A stretch of 64,000 nt of DNA from Saccharothrix luteola (GTDB taxonomy: Bacteria; Actinomycetota; Actinomycetes; Mycobacteriales; Pseudonocardiaceae), in assembly GCF_020859565.1 (NCBI RefSeq), contig NZ_JAJHUO010000003.1, positions 294,945 through 358,944 on the forward strand, given 5' to 3'. The first letter of the stretch is position 1. Each line of letters starts with the position of its first letter. The translations under genes and the position numbers were made by a program. The notes under the pieces were generated by a model. That model made no database searches. It saw only the letters and a list, made by a program, of their open reading frames with translations, and was not told where the DNA came from. Of the stretch, positions 1 through 8,858 are shown one piece after another.

Positions 1-70
1 CCCAACTGCGCGGGGGGGGGGGCGGGGGGCCCGGGGGGGGGGGGGGGGGGGCCCCCCCCCCCCCCCCCGC
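1..70. other. G/C homopolymer run, probable contig-edge artefact
   Basis: The first 70 bases are almost only long runs of G and then C, with no coding or promoter pattern. The same kind of run appears at 43151-43283. Such blocks are typical of failed base calling or assembly at strong GC hairpins, so I treat this as unreliable sequence just downstream of the first gene, where a terminator hairpin would be expected. Confidence 0.7.
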
Positions 71-103
71 GGTCGGATCACTGCCCGGTGCCGTCGACGA
101 CGG

Positions 104-715
104 TCAGGCGGGCGACACGGTGAAGGTGTGGAGCAGCGTGTTCTGGTTCGGCTTGAGCGTGCAGGCGGAGGTGAACGTGCCGAGGCCGGTCAAGCTGCCG
201 TCGGACCGGCGCGGCGTCAACGTGGTGCTGAAGGCGCCGACCCGGACCGTGGTCGTGCCCGCGTTGGTGAAGGTGACCGGCGCCGTGCCGCCCGTGGCGA
301 TCGTGTTGAACGAGCCGGACGCCGGGATGTTCGTCTTGGCCACCACGAGGTTGGCCACGACGTTCTGCACCGCGCCCGCGTTGTCCACCGCGGTGTTGGC
401 GACGGCGGTGCCCTCCACGGTCGTCGCGCCGACCAGCCTGAGCCCGAGCGTGGCGCTCGACGGCACGGTGGCGATGGCGGTCACCCTCGTCGGCGAGACC
501 GGCTGGCCGACCACCGCGGAGTCGGCCAGGTCGGCCACGGTGATGCGGACCGTCATGTCCTGCGTGCCGATCAACGGGAACGGGCAGCTGTACGCCAGGG
601 TCAGGCTCTTGGTGGCGGCCATGCCGGTGCCCGCGCCGGCGAACGCCACCGATCCGACGACGGCGATGGCGGCCGTGAGTGCGCCGATGACCCTGCGACC
701 AGTGAGTTTCAGCAT
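104..715 (-). CDS. Secreted protein, DUF6801-like, next to the mce locus
   Basis: A 203-residue exported protein of unknown function. I chose the ATG at 715 because a GAGGAGA ribosome site lies just upstream and the residues after it form a signal peptide: a basic MLKLTGRR start, a hydrophobic stretch, and cleavage near AGTGMA-A. The mature part opens with LAYSCPFPLIGTQ, then is rich in Thr, Ala and Val in a beta-sandwich-like pattern. It has one cysteine near the start and one near the C-terminus (SACTLKP), which could form a disulfide. The opening recalls small secreted actinobacterial DUF6801 proteins, from memory only. It diverges from the next gene across a region holding the TTGTCACG palindrome that recurs at this locus, which suggests co-regulation with mce. 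Confidence 0.75.
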   Translation of the reverse strand: MLKLTGRRVIGALTAAIAVVGSVAFAGAGTGMAATKSLTLAYSCPFPLIGTQDMTVRITVADLADSAVVGQPVSPTRVTAIATVPSSATLGLRLVGATTVEGTAVANTAVDNAGAVQNVVANLVVAKTNIPASGSFNTIATGGTAPVTFTNAGTTTVRVGAFSTTLTPRRSDGSLTGLGTFTSACTLKPNQNTLLHTFTVSPA

Positions 716-873
716 GTGCGTCTCCTCGTCGAGAGCAGTGCGGAAAACAGCGTGTTCGGTGTGCGGCGGAAGGCTACTCGTCAGTAAAGTAGCTTTGTCG
801 TGCAGACTCGGCAAGAGTTTCTTTCACGTTTTCCCCGGCTATGTCAGGGGTGCGACAAAAGCGCCGAAAAGAG

Positions 874-891
874 TTGTCACGCACGTGACAA
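874..891. promoter_or_regulatory. Operator-like near-palindrome TTGTCACG-CA-CGTGACAA
   Basis: Two 8-base arms, TTGTCACG and CGTGACAA, are separated by 2 bases in the divergent control region between the two small secreted-protein genes. Related inverted arms occur at 2915-2975 and 4651-4670. I infer a shared regulator binding site. The binding protein is not proven; the local PucR-type regulator is one candidate. Confidence 0.5.
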
Positions 892-959
892 ATCATTGAT
901 CGGCGCTTGTGCGTACGTGGTTCGGGAAAGTAGTTTCGCAGAATGAGCGGAGCGGTGCG

Positions 960-1586
960 GTGAGGATCGCGGTGGTGCTGGCCGCGGTCGCCGCGCTGCT
1001 GGGCGCGGCGCTGACCCCGACGTGGGTGGTGCGCCACGCCGAGGTGCGCGCGCCCGTGCTGACGGCCGGCATCGAGCTCGTCTACCGGGTCGAGGGGGTG
1101 AGCCGGATCCACAAGCTCCAGTCCGACCTCGCCATCGGTCCCGGGATCCTGCGTGCCGAGATCGACCTCGTCGACGGCACCATCACCGGCGAACTGGAGC
1201 TGCCGCCGAGCTACGGCTACTTCATCGTGTTCGGCTTCGTGCCCAACACCGCGCGCACGGACCTGATCCCGGTCGGCAAGGTCACCGGCACGATCAGGGA
1301 CGGCCACGTCAAGGCGAACGCCAAGCTCCTGATCAACCTCAGCGAGGTCGCCGTCAACGAGCAGCCGTTGGACGTCGGGCAGGCGTGCCGGACCGTCGAA
1401 CCCGCGTCGATCGACCTGGAGGGTCCGTTCCTGCTCGAGAAGATGCCGATGCGGGGCGTCTACACGATTCCGCCTTTCGGTGGCTGCCAGGGCCGCGAGG
1501 GGTTGGACCCGCTGCTGACCGGCCTGATCTCCGGACCGGGCAACACGATCGACCTCACGCTGACCTTGCTCCCGACGATCCCGTGA
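960..1586 (+). CDS. Secreted or membrane-anchored protein of unknown function
   Basis: A 208-residue protein if translation begins at the GTG at 960, which gives a clean signal peptide or anchor (MRIAVVLAAVAALLGA). A GTG at 909 would add 17 residues that look unlike an export signal and would leave only 17 bases after the operator. The exported part contains a Cys pair (GQACRT and GGCQGR), Gly/Pro-rich turns and alternating beta-like segments such as IDLVDGTITGELEL. I do not recognise the family. It resembles small exported proteins seen beside mce loci, and its position opposite another secreted protein with a shared operator suggests a role in the same envelope-lipid context. Its 3' end overlaps the convergent PucR-type gene by 32 bases. 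Confidence 0.65.
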   Translation: MRIAVVLAAVAALLGAALTPTWVVRHAEVRAPVLTAGIELVYRVEGVSRIHKLQSDLAIGPGILRAEIDLVDGTITGELELPPSYGYFIVFGFVPNTARTDLIPVGKVTGTIRDGHVKANAKLLINLSEVAVNEQPLDVGQACRTVEPASIDLEGPFLLEKMPMRGVYTIPPFGGCQGREGLDPLLTGLISGPGNTIDLTLTLLPTIP

Positions 1587-2850
1587 ACCCCGGCGGACCC
1601 GCCTGCCCGAGCCGCCGTGGCGGCCCGGCCGCGCCGCCCAGCAACCGCAGCGCCCGCAGCGCGATGCCCATGTCGAACAACGCGTCCGGGTCGTGCAGCT
1701 TGGCCCCGAACAGCTCCTCCAGCTGCCGCAACCGGTAGCGGACCGTCTGCGGGTGCACGGCGAGGCTCGACGCGACCTCCGGCGCGCTGCCGCGCGTCTC
1801 CACCCACGCGGTCATCGTCTCCCGCATCCGCTGCTGCTGCTTCGGCGTCAGCCCCTCCAACGGCGCCAGCGTCCGCTTCACCAGCTCCCGCACCAGCTCC
1901 TCGTCACCGAGCAGCAGCAACGTCGACAGGTGCTCGGTGGTGTCCACCATCGGCCGGTCCGCGATCACGCCCGACTGGATCAGCGTGATGGTGCGGCGCG
2001 CCCAGCGCAGCGACTGCCGCGCCGAGGCCAGCGGCACGATCGGGCCGACGGCTGCGCGCCACCCGCCCAGCTTCTGCTCCAACGCGACCAGCTGCCGTTC
2101 CGGGTCGGTGAGCAGCAGGCACGGCTCGCTGCCCTCCAGGTCCATCAGGATGTCCTCGTGCAGCGCCGGTATCGGCAGGTGGTGCTGGTCGGTGCGCCGT
2201 TCCAGCGCCACCACCAGCACCTTCTCCGGCAACGGCCAGTGCGCGGCCTCGGCGAGCTCGGTCAGCGCGTTCGGGTGGTAGCCCGGTTCGCCGAGGAGCA
2301 GCTCCAGCAATCGCTTGCGCCGCCGTTGCAACGCGCCCGCGTGCCGCGCCTGGGCCTCGGCGTAGCCCTCCATCGACCGCAACGACAGCTCGTCGATGTA
2401 GGCGAAGATCGCCTCGGCGATCAGGCACATCGTGGCCAGCGGCACGCGTTCGGTCTGCCCGAACTCGGAGATCCGCCGCCACGCCACCCGCGCGCCGATC
2501 CGGTACGCCGTCTGCAGCAGGTCGAGGCTGCGCCCGGCGCTGACCTCGAGCTTGCCGAGCAGGCGGAACAGCTTGGCCCGGTCCTCCCGCTGCGCGGTCG
2601 GGTCGACCATCCGGTCGATGAACTGGTGTATCGCCTGTTCCACCCCCTCGACCACCACTTGGCCGAACATCCCCTCCAACTTCTGTGAATATTCCGCGAT
2701 CTGGTTCTGGATTTCCCGGACCATGTCCACGGCCACGTCGCCCGCCCTGGCGCGGAACTTCGGCGCGAGGTCGGCGGGCAGTTGCTCCCACAGGTCCGCG
2801 TTCCCGATGAGCGGTAACTCGGAGGCTCGGAGTTCTCCGGTTCTGTTCAT
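1555..2850 (-). CDS. PucR/CdaR-type helix-turn-helix regulator
   Basis: A 431-residue transcription regulator. The last quarter carries the PucR C-terminal HTH, recognisable as VASSLAVHPQTVRYRLRQLE followed by a conserved DPDALFDMGIALRALRLL helix. The long N-terminal part (helical, with LDLLQTAYRIGARVAWRRI) is the sensor-type region found in CdaR-like regulators beside mce clusters. The ATG at 2850 precedes a sensible N-terminus. It is transcribed away from the acyl-CoA ligase and mce genes, with a 133-base gap to the ligase stop that contains several TTGTC/GACAA half-sites. The obvious hypothesis is that it controls the mce locus and itself. The ligand is unknown. Confidence 0.85.
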   Translation of the reverse strand: MNRTGELRASELPLIGNADLWEQLPADLAPKFRARAGDVAVDMVREIQNQIAEYSQKLEGMFGQVVVEGVEQAIHQFIDRMVDPTAQREDRAKLFRLLGKLEVSAGRSLDLLQTAYRIGARVAWRRISEFGQTERVPLATMCLIAEAIFAYIDELSLRSMEGYAEAQARHAGALQRRRKRLLELLLGEPGYHPNALTELAEAAHWPLPEKVLVVALERRTDQHHLPIPALHEDILMDLEGSEPCLLLTDPERQLVALEQKLGGWRAAVGPIVPLASARQSLRWARRTITLIQSGVIADRPMVDTTEHLSTLLLLGDEELVRELVKRTLAPLEGLTPKQQQRMRETMTAWVETRGSAPEVASSLAVHPQTVRYRLRQLEELFGAKLHDPDALFDMGIALRALRLLGGAAGPPRRLGQAGPPGFTGSSGARSA

Positions 2851-2914
2851 GCTGTTCGCCCACCACCAAACGGTTAGGTGTGATTCCGAACACTGTATTT
2901 TTGATCATGAAAAG

Positions 2915-2975
2915 TTGTCAACCACGGCGCACTCCCGTGACAAAGTCGCCAGTGTTGTCGTGCGTCGCGTGACAA
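2915..2975. promoter_or_regulatory. Cluster of TTGTC/GACAA half-sites upstream of the PucR-type gene
   Basis: Four half-sites alternate in orientation: TTGTCA at 2915, TGACAA at 2938, TTGTCG at 2955 and CGTGACAA at 2968. They match the arms seen at 874-891 and 4651-4670. They sit 65-125 bases upstream of the regulator start, which fits autoregulation. Binding is inferred only. Confidence 0.45.
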
Positions 2976-2983
2976 GAACGGCG

Positions 2984-4540
2984 CTAGCGGAGCCGGCGGC
3001 GCAGGACCTTCCCGGTCGCGTTGCGCGGCAGCGAGGTCGTCAGCACGACCTCGCGCGGCACCTTGTGCCTGGCCAGCCGGTCGCGCACGAAGAGCTTCAG
3101 CTCCTCCGGGTCGACCCGCGCGCCGGGCACCGGCACCACGAACGCCCGCAGCCGCTGCCCGAACTCCGCGTCGGGCACGCCGAGCACCACCGACTCCCGC
3201 ACCTGGTAGTGCGTGGCCAGCAGGTTCTCCACCTCGCCCGGGTACACGTTCTCGCCGCCGGAGACGATCATGTCGTCCTCCCGGCCGTCGACGAACAGCC
3301 GACCGCTCCGGTCGAAGTGCCCCAGGTCGCCGGTGCTCACCAGCCCGTCGACGACGTCCTTGCCGCCACCGCCGGAGTAGCCGCTGAACCGCAGCCGGCT
3401 GCCCACGAACACCCGGCCGACCACGCCCGGCTCGGTGATCCGGCGGCCCTGGTCGTCGTAGACGCGCACCCGGCACGTGCGGGGCGGGCGGCCGACCGTG
3501 CCCGGCGCCTCGCGCAGGTCCTCGGGCGTGGCCACGGTCGCCACCGCCACCTCGGTCGACCCGTACAGGTCGTGGACGACGTCGCCGAACCGCCTGGTCG
3601 CCTCGGCGGCCAGCGGCGCGGGCAGGTCGGCGCCGGAGCTGAGCACCACCCGCAGCGCCGACAGGTCGTGCGACTCCAGCTCCAGCGGGCCCAGGTCGAG
3701 GATGCGCCGGAGCATGGTGGGCACGAGCACCAGCGCGGTGGCCCGGTGCCGTGCGGCCGACCCCACCGTCCGCCTCGCGTCGAACTCGCGCGCCAGGACC
3801 ACCGCGGAACCCAGGCCCATCGCCAGCACCAGGTGCGCGAACCCGATGCCGTGGAACACCGGCGCGGCGATCACCGTCACCTCGCGCGACCGCAGCGGCA
3901 CGCGGTCCAGGAAGTCGACCGCGGCGAACGGCGAGCGCACCTCCCGGTGCGCGCCCTTGGGCGTCCCGGTGGTGCCGCTGGTGAGCAGCACGACGTCGCC
4001 CGGCCGCGCCGGTCGTGGTGGTTCGCGGTCGGGCGCCGACCCGATCAGCTCGTCGAGGTCGCCGGTGGAGAACCTGGCCACGGCGGGCGGCGTCTCCGCC
4101 ACCACGGGTGCGAAGTCGGGGTCGTGCACCAGCGCGACCACCCGTTCCCGGCGCACCACGTCGGCCAGTTGCGGCCCGGCGAACCCGGTGTTGAGCAGCA
4201 GCACCCGCGCGCCGAGCCGGGCGCACGCCAGCATCGCCTCCACCGGCCCGCGGTGGTTGCGGCACAGCACGGCCACCACGTGCGCCGCGCCGATGCCGGC
4301 CGCGTGCAGGGTCCGGGCCAGCGCCATGGACCGCTCGTGCAGGTCGGCGTAGGCGCACGGCCCGGTCTCGTCGATCACCGCCGTGGCGTCGGGCTGCTCG
4401 CGCACGGCGCGGCGCACCGACCCGAGCAGCGGGCCCCACGCGCGCACCTCGACCAGCGACCGCAGCGCCCGATCGGGCCGGTGCGCTTGGACCATTCCGG
4501 CGCGGTGGAGCACCCGGACGCAGTGCGGCAGATGTGACAC
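2984..4540 (-). CDS. Fatty acyl-CoA synthetase (AMP-binding, FadD-like)
   Basis: A 518-residue adenylate-forming enzyme that would activate a carboxylic acid as acyl-AMP and then acyl-CoA. The phosphate-binding motif LLTSGTTGTPKG, the STGDLGHFDRSG hinge region, the GGENVYPGEVE segment and the C-terminal catalytic lysine motif NATGK are all present, and the length is normal for the family. I start at the GTG at 4540 because GGGGG lies 7 bases upstream; a TTG at 4564 is possible but lacks this. It diverges from mceA. Mce systems move lipids, so a neighbouring FadD plausibly activates an imported lipid, but the substrate cannot be read from sequence. Confidence 0.88.
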   Translation of the reverse strand: MSHLPHCVRVLHRAGMVQAHRPDRALRSLVEVRAWGPLLGSVRRAVREQPDATAVIDETGPCAYADLHERSMALARTLHAAGIGAAHVVAVLCRNHRGPVEAMLACARLGARVLLLNTGFAGPQLADVVRRERVVALVHDPDFAPVVAETPPAVARFSTGDLDELIGSAPDREPPRPARPGDVVLLTSGTTGTPKGAHREVRSPFAAVDFLDRVPLRSREVTVIAAPVFHGIGFAHLVLAMGLGSAVVLAREFDARRTVGSAARHRATALVLVPTMLRRILDLGPLELESHDLSALRVVLSSGADLPAPLAAEATRRFGDVVHDLYGSTEVAVATVATPEDLREAPGTVGRPPRTCRVRVYDDQGRRITEPGVVGRVFVGSRLRFSGYSGGGGKDVVDGLVSTGDLGHFDRSGRLFVDGREDDMIVSGGENVYPGEVENLLATHYQVRESVVLGVPDAEFGQRLRAFVVPVPGARVDPEELKLFVRDRLARHKVPREVVLTTSLPRNATGKVLRRRLR

Positions 4541-4650
4541 GCGGGCACCCCCGATTCTCGACAACGCCGATCATTGTTAGTCGCAACGCGGGCCGGGGCG
4601 CCAGGCCCCGATCGGGTTTGTGCAGTCGGGTGAGTGTTTCGCGAACCGAC

Positions 4651-4670
4651 TTTGTCACGTGCTTGACAAA
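4651..4670. promoter_or_regulatory. Operator-like inverted repeat upstream of mceA
   Basis: TTTGTCA and TGACAAA flank 6 bases in the divergent region between the acyl-CoA ligase and mceA, resembling the site at 874-891. Further downstream GTAACGT occurs twice as a direct repeat (4706-4712 and 4721-4727), a second possible regulator or promoter element. A CGGAGA ribosome site follows before the mceA GTG. Confidence 0.45.
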
Positions 4671-4766
4671 GCTTTCCGGTTGCTTGTGCGGTGAGACATC
4701 CGTTAGTAACGTACTGGTCGGTAACGTCATTTCGGTCAATTCACACCACTCCTTCGGAGAATACCT

Positions 4767-5861
4767 GTGGCATTGCGCCGTCGCCTGCTGGGGCTGCTGT
4801 TCGCCGCCCTCCTGGTCGCGCTGTGCGGCTTGTCCGTCGCGGCGTACCAGAAGGCGTTCACGTCGCGCGTGACCGTGCTGCTGCGCACCGACCACGTCGG
4901 CAACCAGCTCCAGGAGGAGTCGGACGTGAAGCTGCTCGGCGTGCTGGTCGGCGAGGTGCGGGCGATCCGCTCGCACGGCGACGGCGCCGAGGTCGAACTC
5001 GGCCTGCACCCCGATCAGGTCGGCCGCATCCCGGCGAACGTGTCCGCCCGGCTGCTGCCGAAGACGTTGTTCGGCGAGCGGTTCGTCAGCCTGGAGCTCC
5101 CCGACGACCCGGCAGGCGCGCTCGACGACGGCGCCGTGATCGAGCAGGACCGCACGTCCGGCGCGATCGAGCTGGAACGGGTGCTCGCGGACCTGCTGCC
5201 GACGTTGCAGGCCGTGCGGCCGGACAAGCTGTCCTCCGCGCTGACGTCGATGGCCCAGGCGCTGGACGGGCGCGGCGCGACCCTGGGGCAGGCGATCGTG
5301 GACCTCGACGCCTACCTGCGCGAGCTGAACCCGCAGCTGCCCGTGCTCAAGGAGGACATCACCAGGTTCGCCGACGTCACCGGCGTGTACGCGGACGCGG
5401 GGCCGGACCTGGTGCGGGCGTTGACGGACGCCACCGCGGTCAGCCGCACGATCGCCGAGCAGCGCGCCGACCTCGACGCCGTCTACTCCAGCCTCACCAC
5501 CGCATCCGCCGACCTGACCGGCTTCCTGCGCGCCAACGGCGAGACGGTGGTCGCGCTGGCGGACCGGTCCCGGCCGACGTTCGAGCTGTTCGCCACCTAC
5601 TCGCCCGAGTTCGGGTGCGTGCTGAGCGCGGTGAACGCCATCCGGCCGCGGATGGACCAGGTGCTCGGCAAGGGCACCGACCAGCCGGGCGTGCACGCGG
5701 AGATCACCGTCGTGCCGCCGGGGGAGAAGTACGTGCCCGGCCGGGACGACCCGGTGCACCGCCGGGGTGGCGGTCCGCACTGCCCGTCCGGTCCGGTCAA
5801 CGCTGTCGCGCCGGACCAGGTGCCCGAGTGGGCGCGCCTGCTGACCGTGGGGGTCCGATGA
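4767..5861 (+). CDS. mceA: MCE-family protein MceA
   Basis: A 364-residue first MCE subunit. The N-terminus has one membrane anchor (residues about 4-26), followed by the MCE beta-barrel domain (about 32-110; note SDVKLLGVLVGEVRAI and the LLPKTLFGERFVSLEL strand). A long helical region follows, of the kind that forms the periplasm-spanning tube of Mce complexes, and then a C-terminal part with FGCVLSAVNAI typical of MceA. The start is GTG with CGGAGA upstream. It heads six genes joined by 1-4-base overlaps, so they are almost certainly one transcript. In mycobacteria such complexes import lipids or sterols; the substrate here is unknown. Confidence 0.9.
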   Translation: MALRRRLLGLLFAALLVALCGLSVAAYQKAFTSRVTVLLRTDHVGNQLQEESDVKLLGVLVGEVRAIRSHGDGAEVELGLHPDQVGRIPANVSARLLPKTLFGERFVSLELPDDPAGALDDGAVIEQDRTSGAIELERVLADLLPTLQAVRPDKLSSALTSMAQALDGRGATLGQAIVDLDAYLRELNPQLPVLKEDITRFADVTGVYADAGPDLVRALTDATAVSRTIAEQRADLDAVYSSLTTASADLTGFLRANGETVVALADRSRPTFELFATYSPEFGCVLSAVNAIRPRMDQVLGKGTDQPGVHAEITVVPPGEKYVPGRDDPVHRRGGGPHCPSGPVNAVAPDQVPEWARLLTVGVR

Positions 5862-6874
5862 GGAACGTCGCCGCGCCGCTGACCAAGTTCCTGGTGTTCG
5901 TCGTGGTCACGATCGCCGCGACCGGGTTCCTGGCGGCGACCATCGCGGGCAGCCGGGTCGGCTCCACAGCGGTCTACGAAGCCCGGTTCACCGACGTCAC
6001 GGCGTTGGCCGAGGGCGACGACGTGCGCATGTCCGGCGTGAAGGTCGGCCAGGTCGAGTCGATGGAGCTGGTGGACGACGAGCTGGTCGACGTCACGTTC
6101 TCGGTCGCCGACGGCCGGTCGCTGTCCGCCGACGTCACCGCCACCATCAAGTACCGGAACCTGGTCGGCCAGCGGTACGTCGCGCTGGAGCAGCCCGCCG
6201 GGCGGGTGGGGGAGAGGCTGCCGCACGGCGGCCTGATCCCGGTCGAGCGGACGACCCCGGCGCTGGACCTGACCACTTTGTTCAACGGGTTCAAGCCGTT
6301 GTTCCAGGCGCTGAACCCCGAGGACGTCAACAAGCTGTCGCACGAGATCATCCAGGTGTTGCAGGGTGAGGGCGGCACGGTGGAGAGCCTGCTCGCGCAC
6401 ACCGTGTCGCTCACCTCCACGTTGGCTGCCAAGGACGACGTCATCGGCAAGGTCGTGGAGAACCTGAACGCCGTGCTGGAAACGGTGAACTCGCGGGACG
6501 ACCGGTTCGGCGAGCTGCTGACCTCGATGCGGCAGCTCGTGTCCGGCTTCGCCGCCGACCGCGAGCCGATCGGCAACGCCATCACCGGCCTGGCCGCGTT
6601 GAGCGACAGCACCGCGTCGCTGCTGGAGCAGGGACGCCAACCGCTCAAGGACGACATCGCCGCGCTCGGGCTGCTCGCGGGCAACCTGGGCAACGCGCCC
6701 GAGCTGGAGCCGTTCATCCGAAACCTGCCGGTGAAGTTCGAGGCCATCGGCCGCACCGCGTCCTACGGCTCCTGGCTCAACTTCTACCTGTGCTTCGCCT
6801 CCTCGCAGGCGCCGCCCGCGCCCGGCGGACCGCCGGTCGGCATCCCCGTCACCGAATCGAGGTGTCACCGATGA
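5858..6874 (+). CDS. mceB: MCE-family protein MceB
   Basis: A 338-residue second MCE subunit. A transmembrane anchor (about residues 10-32) is followed by the MCE domain (about 38-118, with GDDVRMSGVKVGQVESM and YRNLVGQRYVAL). A helical tube region follows, ending in the characteristic NFYLCFASS cysteine motif. The ATG overlaps the mceA stop as ATGA, so translation is coupled. The acidic and amphipathic helical stretch (residues about 140-290) is what would assemble with the other five subunits into a lipid channel. Confidence 0.9.
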   Translation: MRNVAAPLTKFLVFVVVTIAATGFLAATIAGSRVGSTAVYEARFTDVTALAEGDDVRMSGVKVGQVESMELVDDELVDVTFSVADGRSLSADVTATIKYRNLVGQRYVALEQPAGRVGERLPHGGLIPVERTTPALDLTTLFNGFKPLFQALNPEDVNKLSHEIIQVLQGEGGTVESLLAHTVSLTSTLAAKDDVIGKVVENLNAVLETVNSRDDRFGELLTSMRQLVSGFAADREPIGNAITGLAALSDSTASLLEQGRQPLKDDIAALGLLAGNLGNAPELEPFIRNLPVKFEAIGRTASYGSWLNFYLCFASSQAPPAPGGPPVGIPVTESRCHR

Positions 6875-7851
6875 CGCCCAAGAGGATCGAACGCAGACCC
6901 GTGCTGCTGGGAGCCGTCGGCCTCCTGGTCATCGCGCTCACCGCCGTGCTCACCTTCTTCCTGGAGGACCTGCCGTTCTTCGGCGGCGGTGTGAAGCACA
7001 CCGCCGAGTTCACCGAGGCGGCCGGCCTGCGCGTGGACGACGAGGTCCGCGTCGCGGGCCTGAAGGTCGGCACGGTGACCGACGTCGAGCTGCGCGAGGG
7101 CAGGGTGCGGGTGGCGTTCCGGGTCCGCGGCGTCGAGCTCGGCGACCGCAGCCGGGCCGAGATCCGGATCAAGACCCTGCTCGGGCAGAAGTACCTGGCG
7201 CTGGACTCGGAGGGCCGCGACCCGCTCACCGACACCATCCCGGTCGAGCGCACCACCTCGCCCTACGACGTGATCGAGGCGTTCAGCGGGCTGTCGACGA
7301 CGGTGAGCGAGATCGACACCGACCGGCTGGCGGAGAGCTTCCAGGTGCTCTCGGACACCTTCCGCGACTCCCCGGAGCACGTGAAGCAGGCGTTGGAAGG
7401 GCTGTCGGCGCTGTCGAAGACGATCTCCTCGCGCGACGAGCAGCTGGCGTCGCTGATCGCGGGCGCGAACCAGGTCAGCGGGGCGTTGGCGGAGCGCAAC
7501 ACCGACTTCGCCGCGCTCATCACCGACGGCAACCTGCTGCTGGAGGAGATCGGGCGCCGCCGTGACGCGATCGCGGCGCTGCTCGACGGCACGCGGGCGC
7601 TGTCCCGGCAGCTGTCCGGCCTGGTCGCCGACAACTCCGAGCAGCTGCGGCCCGCGTTGGAGCAGCTGGAACGGGTCACCGACGTGCTGCGGAACAACCA
7701 GGACGCGCTGGACCGCGGCCTCGCGCTGGCCGGGCCGTACTACCGGGTGCTGAACAACTCCCTCGGCAACGGCCAGTGGGTCGACACCTACCTGTGCGGG
7801 CTCGTGGTCGACCCGGGCGCGCGGCGCGACTGCCCGACGGGAGGCCGCTGA
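6871..7851 (+). CDS. mceC: MCE-family protein MceC
   Basis: A 326-residue third MCE subunit with an N-terminal anchor (about residues 9-31), an MCE domain (about 40-118; DDEVRVAGLKVGTVTDV and IKTLLGQKYLAL) and a long helical region. It closes with the VDTYLCGLVVD motif often seen at the end of Mce subunits. The ATG overlaps the mceB stop. No residue typical of the family is obviously missing. Confidence 0.9.
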   Translation: MTPKRIERRPVLLGAVGLLVIALTAVLTFFLEDLPFFGGGVKHTAEFTEAAGLRVDDEVRVAGLKVGTVTDVELREGRVRVAFRVRGVELGDRSRAEIRIKTLLGQKYLALDSEGRDPLTDTIPVERTTSPYDVIEAFSGLSTTVSEIDTDRLAESFQVLSDTFRDSPEHVKQALEGLSALSKTISSRDEQLASLIAGANQVSGALAERNTDFAALITDGNLLLEEIGRRRDAIAALLDGTRALSRQLSGLVADNSEQLRPALEQLERVTDVLRNNQDALDRGLALAGPYYRVLNNSLGNGQWVDTYLCGLVVDPGARRDCPTGGR

Positions 7852-8858
7852 TGTTCGCCCGGACGCGGGGCCGGCGTCGGCTGGTGGTGGCGCTGGCACA
7901 GGGATTCGTGCTCGTCCTCGTGGCGACGGCCGTCGTGTGGTGGATCTTCCTGCGGCCGTCGCCGATGCGGGTCGCCGCCTACTTCACCGCCGCCGTCGGC
8001 GTGTACGAGGGCTCGGACGTGCGGGTGCTCGGGGTGAAGGTCGGCCGGGTGGTCGGCGTGCTGCCCGAGGGCGGGTCGGTGAGGGTCGACCTCGAACTCG
8101 ACCACGGCGTCGAGGTACCCGCGGACGCCCGCGCCGTGGTCGTGTCGCCGAACATCGTGGCGGACCGGTACGTGCAGCTCACGCCCGTCTACACCGGAGG
8201 CGAGCAGATCGCGCCCGGAGCCGTGATCACCAGCGCGCGCACGGCGGGCACGGTCGAGCTGGACGAGCTGTACACCAGCCTGGACGCGCTGCTCACCGCC
8301 CTCGGCCCGAACGGGGCCAACCGCGAGGGCGCGCTGTCCGACCTGCTGAGCACGGGTGCGGCGAACCTGGACGGGACCGGCGCGGCGTTGGGCGAGTCGA
8401 TCCGGCAGCTCGCGGACGCGGCGAAGACGTTGGCCGGGTCGCGGGACGACCTGTTCGGGACCGTGGACAACCTCCAGTCGTTCACCTCGATGCTCGCGGC
8501 GAACGACGAGCAGGTGGGACGGCTGGCCGACCAGCTGGCCGACGTGTCCGGGTTCTTCGCCGCCGAACGGGACGACCTGGGCGCGGCGTTGGGCGAGTTG
8601 GCCACGGCGCTGGAGCAGGTGCGGGGATTCGTGCACGACAACCGCGATCGGGTGAAGTCCAGTGTGGACGACCTGGCCGCGCTGACCGGGACCCTGGTGC
8701 GGCAACAGGAGTCGTTGACCGAGGTGCTGGAGGTCATGCCGGTCGCGTTGCACAACGTGGTGAACGCCTACGACCCGGCGACCGGGACGTTGAACGCGCG
8801 CGCCAACCTGAACGAGTTCGTGACCGACCTGCTGAGCGTTCCCGGAGGTGCGCGGTGA
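7851..8858 (+). CDS. mceD: MCE-family protein MceD
   Basis: A 335-residue fourth MCE subunit. A basic N-terminus (FARTRGRRR) and a strong membrane segment (about residues 12-33) are followed by the MCE domain (about 40-118; GSDVRVLGVKVGRVVGV, VADRYVQLTPVY). Residues about 135-310 are heptad-like helix. Its ATG shares one base with the mceC stop (TGATG), indicating coupled translation. Confidence 0.9.
   Translation: MFARTRGRRRLVVALAQGFVLVLVATAVVWWIFLRPSPMRVAAYFTAAVGVYEGSDVRVLGVKVGRVVGVLPEGGSVRVDLELDHGVEVPADARAVVVSPNIVADRYVQLTPVYTGGEQIAPGAVITSARTAGTVELDELYTSLDALLTALGPNGANREGALSDLLSTGAANLDGTGAALGESIRQLADAAKTLAGSRDDLFGTVDNLQSFTSMLAANDEQVGRLADQLADVSGFFAAERDDLGAALGELATALEQVRGFVHDNRDRVKSSVDDLAALTGTLVRQQESLTEVLEVMPVALHNVVNAYDPATGTLNARANLNEFVTDLLSVPGGAR

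Noticed and set aside
2874-5780. A 968-codon minus-strand frame spanning the acyl-CoA ligase and mceA
   Set aside because: It runs out of frame through the ligase and antisense to mceA, and its product is Arg-rich without motifs.
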